A program made the translations under genes and the position numbers. From an uncultured Desulfarculaceae bacterium (GTDB lineage: Bacteria > Desulfobacterota > Desulfarculia > Desulfarculales > Desulfarculaceae): DNA of 24,742 nucleotides. Shown here in pieces: positions 16,329 through 22,518 of the stretch. The notes below the pieces were generated by a model, which was not told where the DNA came from, did no database searches, and was given only the letters and a program-made list of their open reading frames with translations. The first letter of the stretch is position 1; each line of letters opens with the position of its first letter. The DNA lies in NCBI GenBank assembly GCA_937908275.1, contig CALERA010000239.1:1-24742 (forward strand), in the 5' to 3' direction.

Positions 16329-16400
16329 GCCGCCCTCCCCTCGTCCGGGAGCCAGGCCGAGGCCATTGGGCCTCGTACCAGATAGTTACATCACTCGCCT

Positions 16401-16429
16401 ACTATAGATGGACCCGGCCCGGCGGTCAA
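16401..16429 (-). promoter_or_regulatory. Sigma70 promoter of the ftsB-TPR-efp unit
   Basis: On the minus strand TTGACC (16429-16424) and TATAGT (16406-16401) are separated by exactly 17 bases. The predicted start near 16394 gives a leader of about 66 bases before ftsB. It is one of the best consensus promoters in the window. Confidence 0.72.
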
Positions 16430-16453
16430 GCCTTGGCCAGCGGCCGGCCGCAG

Positions 16454-16483
16454 TTGCCGCGCGGCCGGTCGCCGTGCTAATAA
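16454..16483 (+). promoter_or_regulatory. Candidate promoter giving a leaderless or near-leaderless mRNA
   Basis: TTGCCG (16454-16459), an 18-base spacer, and an extended -10 (TGC-TAATAA, 16475-16483) end 6 bases before the methyltransferase ATG. The expected start site falls on or next to the A of the ATG. There is no Shine-Dalgarno sequence. Confidence 0.45.
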
Positions 16484-16489
16484 GCTGCC

Positions 16490-17008
16490 ATGAACGCGCG
16501 CATCCTAGACCTGGGCTGCGGAAGCGGCAAGCCCGCCGGCATGGTCGGCCTGGACCTCTCGCCCCACCCCGGGGTGGACCTGGTGGCCGACCTGGAGCGC
16601 CCCCTGCCCTTTGCCGACCACAGCTTCGCCGGCGCGCGCCTGCGCCACGTCATCGAACACGTCTCCGACCTGTCCCGTCTGTTGGGCGAGGTCCACCGGG
16701 TGCTGCGGCCCGGCGGCCGGGTGGAGATCCTGACCCCCCACTTCTCGGCCGCCGCCTCCTGGACCGACCCCAGCCACCGCCTGCACCTGGGCTATCACAG
16801 CCTGGACTATTTCTGCGGCCTGGCCCGGGACGACTTCCGGCCCCTGGGCTTCCGCTTCGCCCTCATGGAGCGGCGGATCATCTTCGGCCGCAAGGGCCGC
16901 CTGGGCCTGGCGGCCTGGGCCAACCGCCACCCCGGCCTCTACGAGCAGCACCTGGCCTGGGTCCTGCCCGCCCTGGAGGTCCGTTTCCTCCTGGCCACGC
17001 TCAAGTAA
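16490..17008 (+). CDS. Class I SAM-dependent methyltransferase (Methyltransferase_11 type)
   Basis: This compact 172-residue protein has motif I L-D-L-G-C-G-S-G at 6-13, D22 at the end of strand 2, H-V-I-E-H-V at 53-58 and L-R-P-G-G-R near 80. These are the landmarks of Methyltransferase_11 enzymes. The protein starts almost directly at motif I, so there is no N-terminal substrate domain. No ribosome binding site precedes the ATG, and a -10-like element lies 6 bases upstream, consistent with leaderless translation. A longer N-terminus is unlikely because the upstream bases hold divergent promoter elements. The substrate is unknown. A terminator separates it from the radical SAM gene. Confidence 0.88.
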   Translation: MNARILDLGCGSGKPAGMVGLDLSPHPGVDLVADLERPLPFADHSFAGARLRHVIEHVSDLSRLLGEVHRVLRPGGRVEILTPHFSAAASWTDPSHRLHLGYHSLDYFCGLARDDFRPLGFRFALMERRIIFGRKGRLGLAAWANRHPGLYEQHLAWVLPALEVRFLLATLK

Positions 17009-17063
17009 TCCCCGGACTTGGCTGGCCCGGGGACCTGGCCTGGGGTAACATAGGCCCACCCCG

Positions 17064-17100
17064 GCGAAACGGCTCCGGCCGTTTCGCGCTGAAGTTTTTT
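17064..17100 (+). terminator. Intrinsic terminator after the methyltransferase gene
   Basis: A perfect 10-bp stem (gcgaaacggc / gccgtttcgc) with a 4-base loop at 17064-17087 is followed after 7 bases by six Ts (17095-17100). The gap before the U-tract is slightly long. It isolates the methyltransferase from the next gene. Confidence 0.7.
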
Positions 17101-17142
17101 GGCGAAGGGTTTCCCCCCCGCGCCGCCCCAAGGAGCCCGACC

Positions 17143-18477
17143 ATGCCCAGACCCTGCCTGGTGTACGCCGACCAGCAAGGCAACATCTACGATCACCCCG
17201 AGTTGGGTCTGGCCGGCTCGGCGGCCGGGGCCTGGGAGGCGGTGGACGAGACCCAGTGCATCCCCCTGCCCGAGGGCAGCGAGCTGTTCCTGCTGCCGGG
17301 CCGCCTGCCGGTGGGGGTGGGCTCCGCGGGCTCTTTCGAGGTGCTGGAGGACGACCCGGTCAACCCCGGCCAGCGGCCCCAGGCGGTGGCGGCCTTCATG
17401 GCCCCGGCCCACACCGCCACCCTGAACGCGGCCTGGCAGACCCAGGCCAACGCCCCCACCCTGCCGCTGTTCGCCTATGCCGCGGTGGGCTTCGTGCGCG
17501 GGAGCTTCGTGGTCACCGGCCTGCGCATCGACCCCCTGCCCCGCCAGGACGCGGCCCGCTTCCCCAGCCCGGAGCGCATCGCCTCCCAGGCCCGGCGGCT
17601 GATGCGCACCTATTCCAAGAACCGGCTCTGGCAGCACCTGGGCACCTGCGCCCTGACCTACTGCTGCCCGGCGGCGCGCAACCTGATGCTGGGCCGTTGG
17701 GAAGGCCCCCTGCCCACCAGCCCGGCCTGCAACGCCGGCTGCCTGGGCTGCCTTTCCCATCAACCCGAAGGCCGTTTCCCGGCCACCCAGGAGCGGATCA
17801 AGTTCTCCCCCAGCGCCCATGAAGTGGCCGAGGTGGCCCTGCACCACTTTGTCCACGGCCGCGAGTCCCTGGTCAGCTTCGGCCAGGGCTGCGAGGGCGA
17901 GCCGCTTCTGATGGGCGAGCTTTTGGCCGAGTCAATCAACCTGATCCGGCAGAAAGAGCACAAGGGCACCGTCAACCTCAACAGCAACGGCAGCCTGCCC
18001 ACGGTGGTGCAGCGCCTGATGCGCGAGGGTCTGAGCTCGATGCGGGTCTCGCTCAACAGCCTGATCCCGGAGCGTCACCAGGCCTACTACCGGCCCCGGG
18101 GCTGGTCCCTGGCCGACGCCATCGAGAGCATCCGGACCGTCAAGCGCCACGGCGGCTTCTGCTCCATCAACCTGCTCTGCCTGCCCGGGGTCACCGACCG
18201 GCCCGAGGAGGCCGAGGCCCTGTTCGAGCTGGTGGAGTCCACCCGCCTGGACCTGATCCAGTGGCGCAACCTCAACATCGACCCCGAGGTCTACCTGCGC
18301 GAGCTGGGGCTTTCCGCGCCGCGGGCGCGCCTGGGCATGGAGCGGCTGATCAAGGAGACCAAGCTGCGCTTCCCCTGGTTGCGCCACGGCTATTTCAACC
18401 CCCGGCTCAACCCGGCCTCGGGTGAGCTGACGCCCACCGGCCGCCCCCGCCGCTCCACCGCCAAGCGTCCGGCCTAG
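17143..18477 (+). CDS. Radical SAM protein with a long N-terminal domain
   Basis: This 444-residue protein has the radical SAM cluster motif C196-x3-C200-x2-C203, followed by a GGE-like stretch F-G-Q-G-C-E-G-E-P at 246-254 and L-N-S-N-G near 279-283. Residues 1-190 form an extra region with additional cysteines (C5, C39, C169, C174, C175). It precedes the SAM barrel and I could not assign it. The C-terminus is a basic tail with no obvious SPASM or twitch cysteine set. The substrate is unknown. The ATG at 17143 has AAGGAG 7 bases upstream, so the much longer open frame extending upstream to 16408 is rejected. It appears to be a single-gene unit. Confidence 0.85.
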   Translation: MPRPCLVYADQQGNIYDHPELGLAGSAAGAWEAVDETQCIPLPEGSELFLLPGRLPVGVGSAGSFEVLEDDPVNPGQRPQAVAAFMAPAHTATLNAAWQTQANAPTLPLFAYAAVGFVRGSFVVTGLRIDPLPRQDAARFPSPERIASQARRLMRTYSKNRLWQHLGTCALTYCCPAARNLMLGRWEGPLPTSPACNAGCLGCLSHQPEGRFPATQERIKFSPSAHEVAEVALHHFVHGRESLVSFGQGCEGEPLLMGELLAESINLIRQKEHKGTVNLNSNGSLPTVVQRLMREGLSSMRVSLNSLIPERHQAYYRPRGWSLADAIESIRTVKRHGGFCSINLLCLPGVTDRPEEAEALFELVESTRLDLIQWRNLNIDPEVYLRELGLSAPRARLGMERLIKETKLRFPWLRHGYFNPRLNPASGELTPTGRPRRSTAKRPA

Positions 18478-18490
18478 CCTCTCCCACCCG

Positions 18491-18514
18491 GCCCCCGGAA
18501 ATTTTTTCGGGGGC
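18491..18514 (+). terminator. Hairpin between the radical SAM gene and the ars promoter
   Basis: gcccccg (18491-18497) and cgggggc (18508-18514) form a perfect 7-bp stem around a loop containing six Ts. It ends exactly where the ars -35 element begins. It has no long U-tract after the stem, so it is a moderate terminator candidate. Confidence 0.45.
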
Positions 18515-18543
18515 TTGACATTTCTTGGCTTCATGGCCATATT
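18515..18543 (+). promoter_or_regulatory. Sigma70 promoter of the arsenic operon
   Basis: A perfect -35 element TTGACA (18515-18520), a 17-base spacer, and CATATT (18538-18543, 4 of 6 matches to the -10 consensus) lie about 43 bases upstream of the arsR start. It overlaps the candidate operator dyad. Confidence 0.75.
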
Positions 18544-18556
18544 GCCAAATAGGCAA
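18542..18556. promoter_or_regulatory. Candidate ArsR operator dyad
   Basis: ttgcc-aaata-ggcaa is a perfect 5-bp inverted repeat with a 5-base AT-rich spacer. It covers the end of the -10 element and the expected start site. This placement fits repression by the adjacent arsR product. Confidence 0.55.
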
Positions 18557-18585
18557 GCTTCGCAATCCCGCACCCAGGAGAACCC

Positions 18586-18915
18586 ATGGACGCCGCTACC
18601 CAAGCCCGCATGGAAGCCCGGGCCCGAATCCTCAAGGCCCTGGCCCACCCCACCCGCTTGTTCATGGTGGACGAGCTGGCCAAGCAGGAGCGTTGCGTGG
18701 CCGAGCTGACCGAGATGGTCGGGGCGGATATGTCCACGATTTCCAAGCACTTGTCACAGCTCAAGGCCGTGGGTTTGCTGGAGGACGAAAAGCGCGGCAC
18801 CCAGGTCTTCTACCGCCTGGCCCGGCCCTGCGTGCTCAACTTCTTCTCCTGCCTGGAGGCCGTGATGCAGGAAAACCTGCAACAGCAGATCTTCCTGGTC
18901 CGGCCGGGGGCCTAG
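18586..18915 (+). CDS. arsR: ArsR family arsenic-responsive repressor
   Basis: This 109-residue winged-helix repressor has A-L-A-H-P-T-R-L near 18-25 and a recognition helix around 48-65 (D-M-S-T-I-S-K-H-L-S-Q-L-K). It lacks the C-x-C-x2-C arsenic site of plasmid ArsR. Instead C37 sits alone, and C82 and C89 lie near the C-terminus (P-C-V-L-N-F-F-S-C). This resembles ArsR proteins that bind As(III) through other cysteine sets. It is the first gene of the arsenic operon, behind a strong promoter with a dyad, and has AGGAG 6-8 bases before the ATG. The inducer is inferred from the neighbours. Confidence 0.9.
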   Translation: MDAATQARMEARARILKALAHPTRLFMVDELAKQERCVAELTEMVGADMSTISKHLSQLKAVGLLEDEKRGTQVFYRLARPCVLNFFSCLEAVMQENLQQQIFLVRPGA

Positions 18916-18917
18916 CC

Positions 18918-19415
18918 ATGGCGGTGCGGGCCATCAGCGTGGCCGGCCACAAGGTGGGCCTCAACGGCCTGGACGAAGCCCTGACCAGCCTGGGGCCGGA
19001 GTGGGCCACCCGGGACGACGCGGCCCTGGGGGCGGAACTGGTGGCCCGCCTGGCGGGCGAGAACTACATCCCGGCCTCGGCCCGGGCCGCCTATGCCGCC
19101 GCCCTGGCCCGGGAATACCGCCTGGCCCAGGGCCAGCCGGTGGCCCCGGCCCCGTCCGCCGGCCTGGAGGTCAAGGTGCTGGGCCTGGGCTGCGCCCGCT
19201 GCCGCCAGCTCAGCGACAAGATGATGAACCTTTTGGCCGCGCTGGACCTGCCCGGCGCGGTGGAGCACGTGCAGGACGCCCGGGAGATCGCCGGTTACGG
19301 GGTGATGGGCAGCCCGGCCCTGGTGATCAACGGCCAGGTCAAGGCCGTGGGCAATGTCCCCGCCGACAGCCAGCTCCGCCAGTGGCTCCTGGCCGCGGCG
19401 GGCAGGGAGGTGTGA
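18918..19415 (+). CDS. Thioredoxin-like redox protein with a fused N-terminal domain
   Basis: This 165-residue protein has two parts. Residues 83-165 are a small thioredoxin-fold (glutaredoxin-size) domain with G-C-A-R-C (C92, C95) and the cis-proline loop V-M-G-S-P (P133). This is the TM0996/MTH895-like redox-active disulfide family. Residues 1-72 are an unrelated helical segment including H-K-V-G-L-N-G-L-D near the start and N-Y-I-P-A-S-A-R-A-A-Y near 49-59. I believe this part also occurs as a small stand-alone protein, but that is from memory. The two are joined by a Pro/Ala linker. The start is 2 bases after the arsR stop, so the genes are coupled. A thiol relay to the permease or reductases is plausible. 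Confidence 0.82.
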   Translation: MAVRAISVAGHKVGLNGLDEALTSLGPEWATRDDAALGAELVARLAGENYIPASARAAYAAALAREYRLAQGQPVAPAPSAGLEVKVLGLGCARCRQLSDKMMNLLAALDLPGAVEHVQDAREIAGYGVMGSPALVINGQVKAVGNVPADSQLRQWLLAAAGREV

Positions 19416-19419
19416 GCAG

Positions 19420-20499
19420 ATGAACAGCGAACGTCAACCAGCCTGCGCCTGCGCCGCTCCCGCGGCCCCGGCCGCTCCGGCCGGCCTGGGTCGCTACCTA
19501 TTCTGGGGCTTGCCCCTGCTGGCGGCCTGGTTCGCGCTCTACCGCTTCCTGCCCGACCTTTCCCGCTGGCTGACCTATGATCTCCTGGGCCTGGCCCCGG
19601 GCGGTCACCTGGCCGACGCGGTGGAGTTCTTCCTCTACGACACCCCCAAGGTCTTCATGCTCCTGACCCTGGTGGTCTTTGGCGTGGGCCTGGTGCGCAG
19701 TTACTTTTCCCCGGAGCGCACCCGGTCCATCCTGGCCGGCCGGCGCGAGGCGGCGGGCAACGTGCTCTCCGCCAGCCTGGGCATCGTGACGCCCTTCTGC
19801 TCCTGCTCGGCGGTGCCGCTGTTCATCGGCTTCGTCAGCGCCGGGGTTCCCCTGGGGGTGACCTTCAGCTTCCTGATCGCCGCGCCCATGGTCAACGAGG
19901 TGGCCCTGGTGCTGCTCTACGGGCTCTTCGGCTGGAAGGTGGCCGGGCTCTACCTGGCCACCGGCTTGGCGGTGGCCATCAGCGCCGGCTGGGTCATCGG
20001 CCGCCTGGGCCTGGAGCACTGGACCGAGGACTGGGTGCGCCAGATGCGCGCCGCCCCGGACATGGCGCCGGAAGACCGCCTGAGCCTGGCCGACCGGGTG
20101 GAGTACGCCCTGGAGGCGGTGCGCGAGATCGTGGGCAAGGTCTGGCCCTACGTGGTGGCCGGCATCGCGGTGGGCGCGGGCATCCATGGCTACGTGCCCC
20201 AGGACTTCCTGGCCGGGATCATGGGCAAGTCGGCCTGGTGGTCGGTGCCCCTGGCGGTGGTCTTGGGCATCCCCATGTATGCCAACGCGGCCGGGGTGGT
20301 GCCGGTGATCCAGGCCCTGATGGCCAAGGGCGCGGCCCTGGGCACGGTGCTGGCCTTCATGATGTCGGTCATCGCCTTGAGCCTGCCGGAGATGCTGATC
20401 CTGCGCAAGGTGCTCAAGCCCAAGCTGATCGCGGTCTTCGCCGGGGTGGTGGGGGCCGGCATCCTGCTGGTGGGCTATCTGTTCAACCTGGTCCTCTAG
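19420..20499 (+). CDS. arsP: ArsP-type permease (DUF318), probable organoarsenical or arsenite exporter
   Basis: This 359-residue polytopic membrane protein has the DUF318 signature T-P-F-C-S-C-S at 124-130 and G-I-P-M-Y-A-N-A-A-G at 283-292. Hydrophobic segments fall near 25-42, 72-95, 115-165, 170-195, 240-260 and 272-358. ArsP proteins export trivalent methylated or aromatic arsenicals, and the paired cysteines in the C-S-C motif are thought to bind the metalloid. The N-terminus carries an extra C-A-C (9-11) followed by an Ala/Pro-rich stretch. The ATG at 19420 follows AGGGAGG closely; the longer in-frame extension back to 19354 overlaps the thioredoxin gene and is rejected. It differs from the permease at 8105-9274, which has cysteine-rich loops. 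The substrate is inferred. Confidence 0.85.
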   Translation: MNSERQPACACAAPAAPAAPAGLGRYLFWGLPLLAAWFALYRFLPDLSRWLTYDLLGLAPGGHLADAVEFFLYDTPKVFMLLTLVVFGVGLVRSYFSPERTRSILAGRREAAGNVLSASLGIVTPFCSCSAVPLFIGFVSAGVPLGVTFSFLIAAPMVNEVALVLLYGLFGWKVAGLYLATGLAVAISAGWVIGRLGLEHWTEDWVRQMRAAPDMAPEDRLSLADRVEYALEAVREIVGKVWPYVVAGIAVGAGIHGYVPQDFLAGIMGKSAWWSVPLAVVLGIPMYANAAGVVPVIQALMAKGAALGTVLAFMMSVIALSLPEMLILRKVLKPKLIAVFAGVVGAGILLVGYLFNLVL

Positions 20500-20532
20500 C
20501 CGCGCGCCGGGCGGACCGGAAAGGAGTCAAAC

Positions 20533-20766
20533 ATGCAGATCAAGATCTTTGGCCCGGGTTGCGCCAAATGCCACCAGACCGAGGACGTGGTCAGGGCGGC
20601 GGTGGCCGAATCCGGCCAGACGGCCGAGGTGGTCAAGGTCTCCGACATGCTGGAGATCGCCGCGGCCGGGGTGATGAGCACCCCGGCGGTGATGGTGGAC
20701 GGCAAGCTCATGAGCCTGGGCAAGGTCCCGGCCAAGGCCGAGGTGCTTTCCTGGCTGGCCAGCTAA
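20533..20766 (+). CDS. Small thioredoxin family protein (redox-active disulfide type)
   Basis: This 77-residue thioredoxin-fold protein begins M-Q-I-K-I-F-G-P-G-C with active-site cysteines C10 and C13 (C-A-K-C) and the cis-proline loop M-S-T-P (P51). It is the minimal form of the domain found at the end of the 165-residue protein two genes earlier. AAGGAG lies just upstream of the ATG. It is likely an electron donor or thiol carrier in the arsenic operon, perhaps for the ArsC enzymes, although these usually rely on housekeeping thioredoxin. Confidence 0.92.
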   Translation: MQIKIFGPGCAKCHQTEDVVRAAVAESGQTAEVVKVSDMLEIAAAGVMSTPAVMVDGKLMSLGKVPAKAEVLSWLAS

Positions 20767-20790
20767 CTAGAGACCCGGACGGGGTTTTTA

Positions 20791-20812
20791 GCGGACGGGA
20801 CATCCTGTCCGC
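20791..20812. repeat. Hairpin between the small thioredoxin and the BFD-like ORF
   Basis: gcggacggg and cctgtccgc form a 9-bp stem (one G-T pair) with a 4-base loop, 24 bases past the thioredoxin stop. A run of Ts precedes rather than follows it, so it is not a normal terminator. It could set the relative yield of upstream and downstream genes. Confidence 0.35.
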
Positions 20813-20828
20813 GCCGGGCGAGGCCCTG

Positions 20829-20969
20829 GTGTGCTATTGCCAGCGGGTGACCAAGGCCCAGGTCCTGGCGGCCATGGCCGCCGGGGCCCGGGACCTGGCG
20901 GCGATCAAGGCCGGCACCGGGGCCTGCCGCCAGGGGCGCTGCCGCGAATTGAGTCCGCGGGGTGGATGA
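20829..20969 (+). CDS. Very small BFD-like [2Fe-2S]-binding protein
   Basis: A 46-residue product from a GTG start has the four-cysteine pattern of BFD-like [2Fe-2S] domains: C2-Y-C4 near the N-terminus, A-G-T-G-A-C33 and C38 near the end (C-x-C, 28 residues, C-x4-C), with the usual helical A-G-A-R-D-L segment between. It lies in the gap between the small thioredoxin and the next Fe-S protein and would be missed by length cut-offs. The start is uncertain. A GCGAGG sequence precedes the GTG by several bases, and no ATG is available in frame near it. It could also be a fragment of a longer ancestral gene. It may shuttle electrons or bind iron for the neighbouring redox proteins. Confidence 0.6.
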   Translation: MCYCQRVTKAQVLAAMAAGARDLAAIKAGTGACRQGRCRELSPRGG

Positions 20970-20988
20970 TGCTCCCGGGAGATCAATA

Positions 20989-21007
20989 TCCTCCTGGGGC
21001 AGGAGGA
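20989..21007. repeat. Short perfect hairpin before the Fe-S protein gene
   Basis: tcctcctg and caggagga form a perfect 8-bp stem with a 3-base loop in the 85-base gap before the Fe-S protein gene. The right arm holds an AGGAGG sequence that is not at a gene start. The function is unknown. Confidence 0.3.
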
Positions 21008-21054
21008 AGGCAATCCCTCTCCGGGGTGAGGCCCCCGGGAAAGGAGCGCGGGCA

Positions 21055-21582
21055 ATGCTGCTGAGCGGTTACAACCTGGAGCTTTTCCGGCCCGAGTGCA
21101 ACCCCAACTTCCAGTCCCTGCACGGCCACGCCCATCTGGAGCAGGACGTGGGCCCGGTGCTGCCCTATCTCAACGCGGCCCTGGGCGGGTTCGAGTTCAC
21201 CGCCGACCCGCCCAGCGTCACCTTCCGGGGGCAGGGCAAGCTCCTGACGGTTCACCCCCGCCTGGTGGCGGTCAACGCCCTGAAGGACGGCGAGGAGGCC
21301 CGGCGCATCCTGGATTGGCTGATGGGCGAGATCAACCGGGTCTGGGAGGATCGGGCCGAGATCGAGCCCAGCTTCCAGGGCCAGCCCCGGCCCCAGGTGC
21401 TGGAGGTGCTGAAAATGCTTCCCCGCAGCAACTGCCGCCGCTGCGGCCTGCCCACCTGCATGGTTTTCGCGGCCCAGGCCTGCGAGGGCGCCCGGGGGGC
21501 GGAGGATTGCCCGGATTTGGCCCCGGAGAACGCGCCCCGCCTGGAGGCCTACCTGGCCCCCCTGCGCCGCTGGCTGGAGTGA
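21055..21582 (+). CDS. PF04060-type Fe-S protein with a conserved N-terminal domain
   Basis: This 175-residue protein ends in a 4Fe-4S domain of the kind seen in the acetyl-CoA synthase corrinoid protein: C127-x2-C130-x4-C135-x16-C152, within N-C-R-R-C-G-L-P-T-C. Residues 1-115 form a separate domain starting M-L-L-S-G-Y-N-L-E-L-F-R-P-E-C with H-G-H-A-H near 23-27. I recognise this domain from similar proteins in other deltaproteobacteria but know no function for it. AAGGAG lies 8 bases before the ATG, which rules out the longer frame from 20962. It follows the BFD-like ORF and two thioredoxins, so an electron-transfer or metal-handling role in the arsenic operon is likely but inferred. Confidence 0.8.
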   Translation: MLLSGYNLELFRPECNPNFQSLHGHAHLEQDVGPVLPYLNAALGGFEFTADPPSVTFRGQGKLLTVHPRLVAVNALKDGEEARRILDWLMGEINRVWEDRAEIEPSFQGQPRPQVLEVLKMLPRSNCRRCGLPTCMVFAAQACEGARGAEDCPDLAPENAPRLEAYLAPLRRWLE

Positions 21583-21694
21583 GTTTCGGCTGATTTAACG
21601 CTATCGTAACGTGGCAAGACCTTTCCCAGGCATATGCTTTTATGGATCGCCCCCACCCGGCGACCAACATAAGCCTAACCTGGAGGAACCCACG

Positions 21695-22141
21695 ATGGAC
21701 AAACCCAAGGTCCTGTTCGTCTGCACCCACAACAGCGCCCGCAGCCAGATGGCCGAGTCCTACCTGAAGCAACTGGCCGGGGAGCGGATGGAGGTGAGCA
21801 GCGCCGGGTTCCAGCCCGCGCCGCTCAATCCCCTGGCGGTGGCGGTCATGGCCGAGGACGGACTGGACATCAGCCAAAACGCCGCCCAGAGCGTATTCCA
21901 GCTATTCCGGGAGGGGCGTTTGTTCGATTATGTTATAACTGTATGTGAAGACAGCCGGGAGGCGTCCTGCCCCATCTTCCCCGGCGTCACTCGGAGGCTG
22001 CATTGGGGTTTTCCCGATCCGGCCGAAGCAACTGGCGACCAGCAGGCCCAACGCGAACAAGTCCGCCGGATCCGCGACCAGATCAAACAAAAGGTGCGGA
22101 TCTGGGGCGAAGAGCGCCTGGCGGCCCTGGGACCTGACTAG
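21695..22141 (+). CDS. arsC: Arsenate reductase, thioredoxin-coupled type (first copy)
   Basis: This 148-residue enzyme of the low-molecular-weight phosphatase fold reduces As(V) to As(III). The catalytic loop is C10-T-H-N-S-A-R16-S (C-x5-R). The two resolving cysteines are C84 and C92 (C-E-D-S-R-E-A-S-C), one residue further apart than in Staphylococcus and Bacillus ArsC or in the second copy here. The general-acid aspartate is D108 in F-P-D-P. The ATG has TGGAGG upstream. The codons around C84 (tat gtt ata act gta tgt) are unusually AT-rich for this window. A 112-base gap precedes the gene, with no convincing promoter in it. Confidence 0.95.
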   Translation: MDKPKVLFVCTHNSARSQMAESYLKQLAGERMEVSSAGFQPAPLNPLAVAVMAEDGLDISQNAAQSVFQLFREGRLFDYVITVCEDSREASCPIFPGVTRRLHWGFPDPAEATGDQQAQREQVRRIRDQIKQKVRIWGEERLAALGPD

Positions 22142-22172
22142 TCGCCCTCCTAGTCTTGCAGTGGGGAGGAAG

Positions 22173-22472
22173 ATGACCCACAACGTCAACCGCAGCGGCG
22201 ACACCCTGGAGATCCAACTGGCCGGCCGCATCGACCAAGGCGGCCTGGTGAATCTGAAAACCGCCCTGGGCCTGGCCGACGCGGCCAAGGTCAAGCAGGT
22301 GGACCTGGACTTTTCCGGCGTCAGCTACATCGGCAGCACCGGCATCGCCCTTATGGTGCAGTTCTACAAACATCACAGCCAGAACGGCGGCAAGATGCGG
22401 GTGCTGAACCTCTCCAACAACCTGCAGGAGGTCTTCCGCGCCCTCAAATTGGATAAGCTCTTCAACTTCTGA
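22173..22472 (+). CDS. STAS-domain protein (anti-sigma factor antagonist-like)
   Basis: This 99-residue single STAS domain has the pattern of SpoIIAA/RsbV-type anti-anti-sigma factors: an L-A-G-R-I-D segment near 16-21, V-D-L-D-F-S-G-V at 43-50, and Y-I-G-S-T-G at 52-57 with S55 at the usual phosphorylation site. It is driven by a strong GGGGAGGA ribosome binding site. Such proteins relay signals by partner switching with kinase/anti-sigma proteins, but no kinase or phosphatase is nearby. Its place between two arsC genes on the same strand is unexpected. It may be a recent insertion into the operon or may tie arsenic stress to a general stress pathway. Neither is proven. Confidence 0.9.
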   Translation: MTHNVNRSGDTLEIQLAGRIDQGGLVNLKTALGLADAAKVKQVDLDFSGVSYIGSTGIALMVQFYKHHSQNGGKMRVLNLSNNLQEVFRALKLDKLFNF

Positions 22473-22518
22473 GCCGTTCGGCTAGAGACGCCGTCGTTGG
22501 CCTGGGGAGGACCTGCCC

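Noticed and set aside
16408..17142. Upstream extension of the radical SAM reading frame (open frame of 689 codons from 16408)
   Set aside because: It runs through the methyltransferase gene and its terminator in another frame and has unnatural Pro/Arg/Gly composition. AAGGAG before the ATG at 17143 marks the real start.
20770..20788. Possible small terminator (accc / gggt stem followed by five Ts) after the small thioredoxin gene
   Set aside because: The stem is only 4 bp, too weak to support a terminator call. The ars genes continue on the same strand.
21583..21694. Possible internal promoter upstream of the first arsC
   Set aside because: Several -10-like hexamers occur but none has a matching -35 at suitable spacing.
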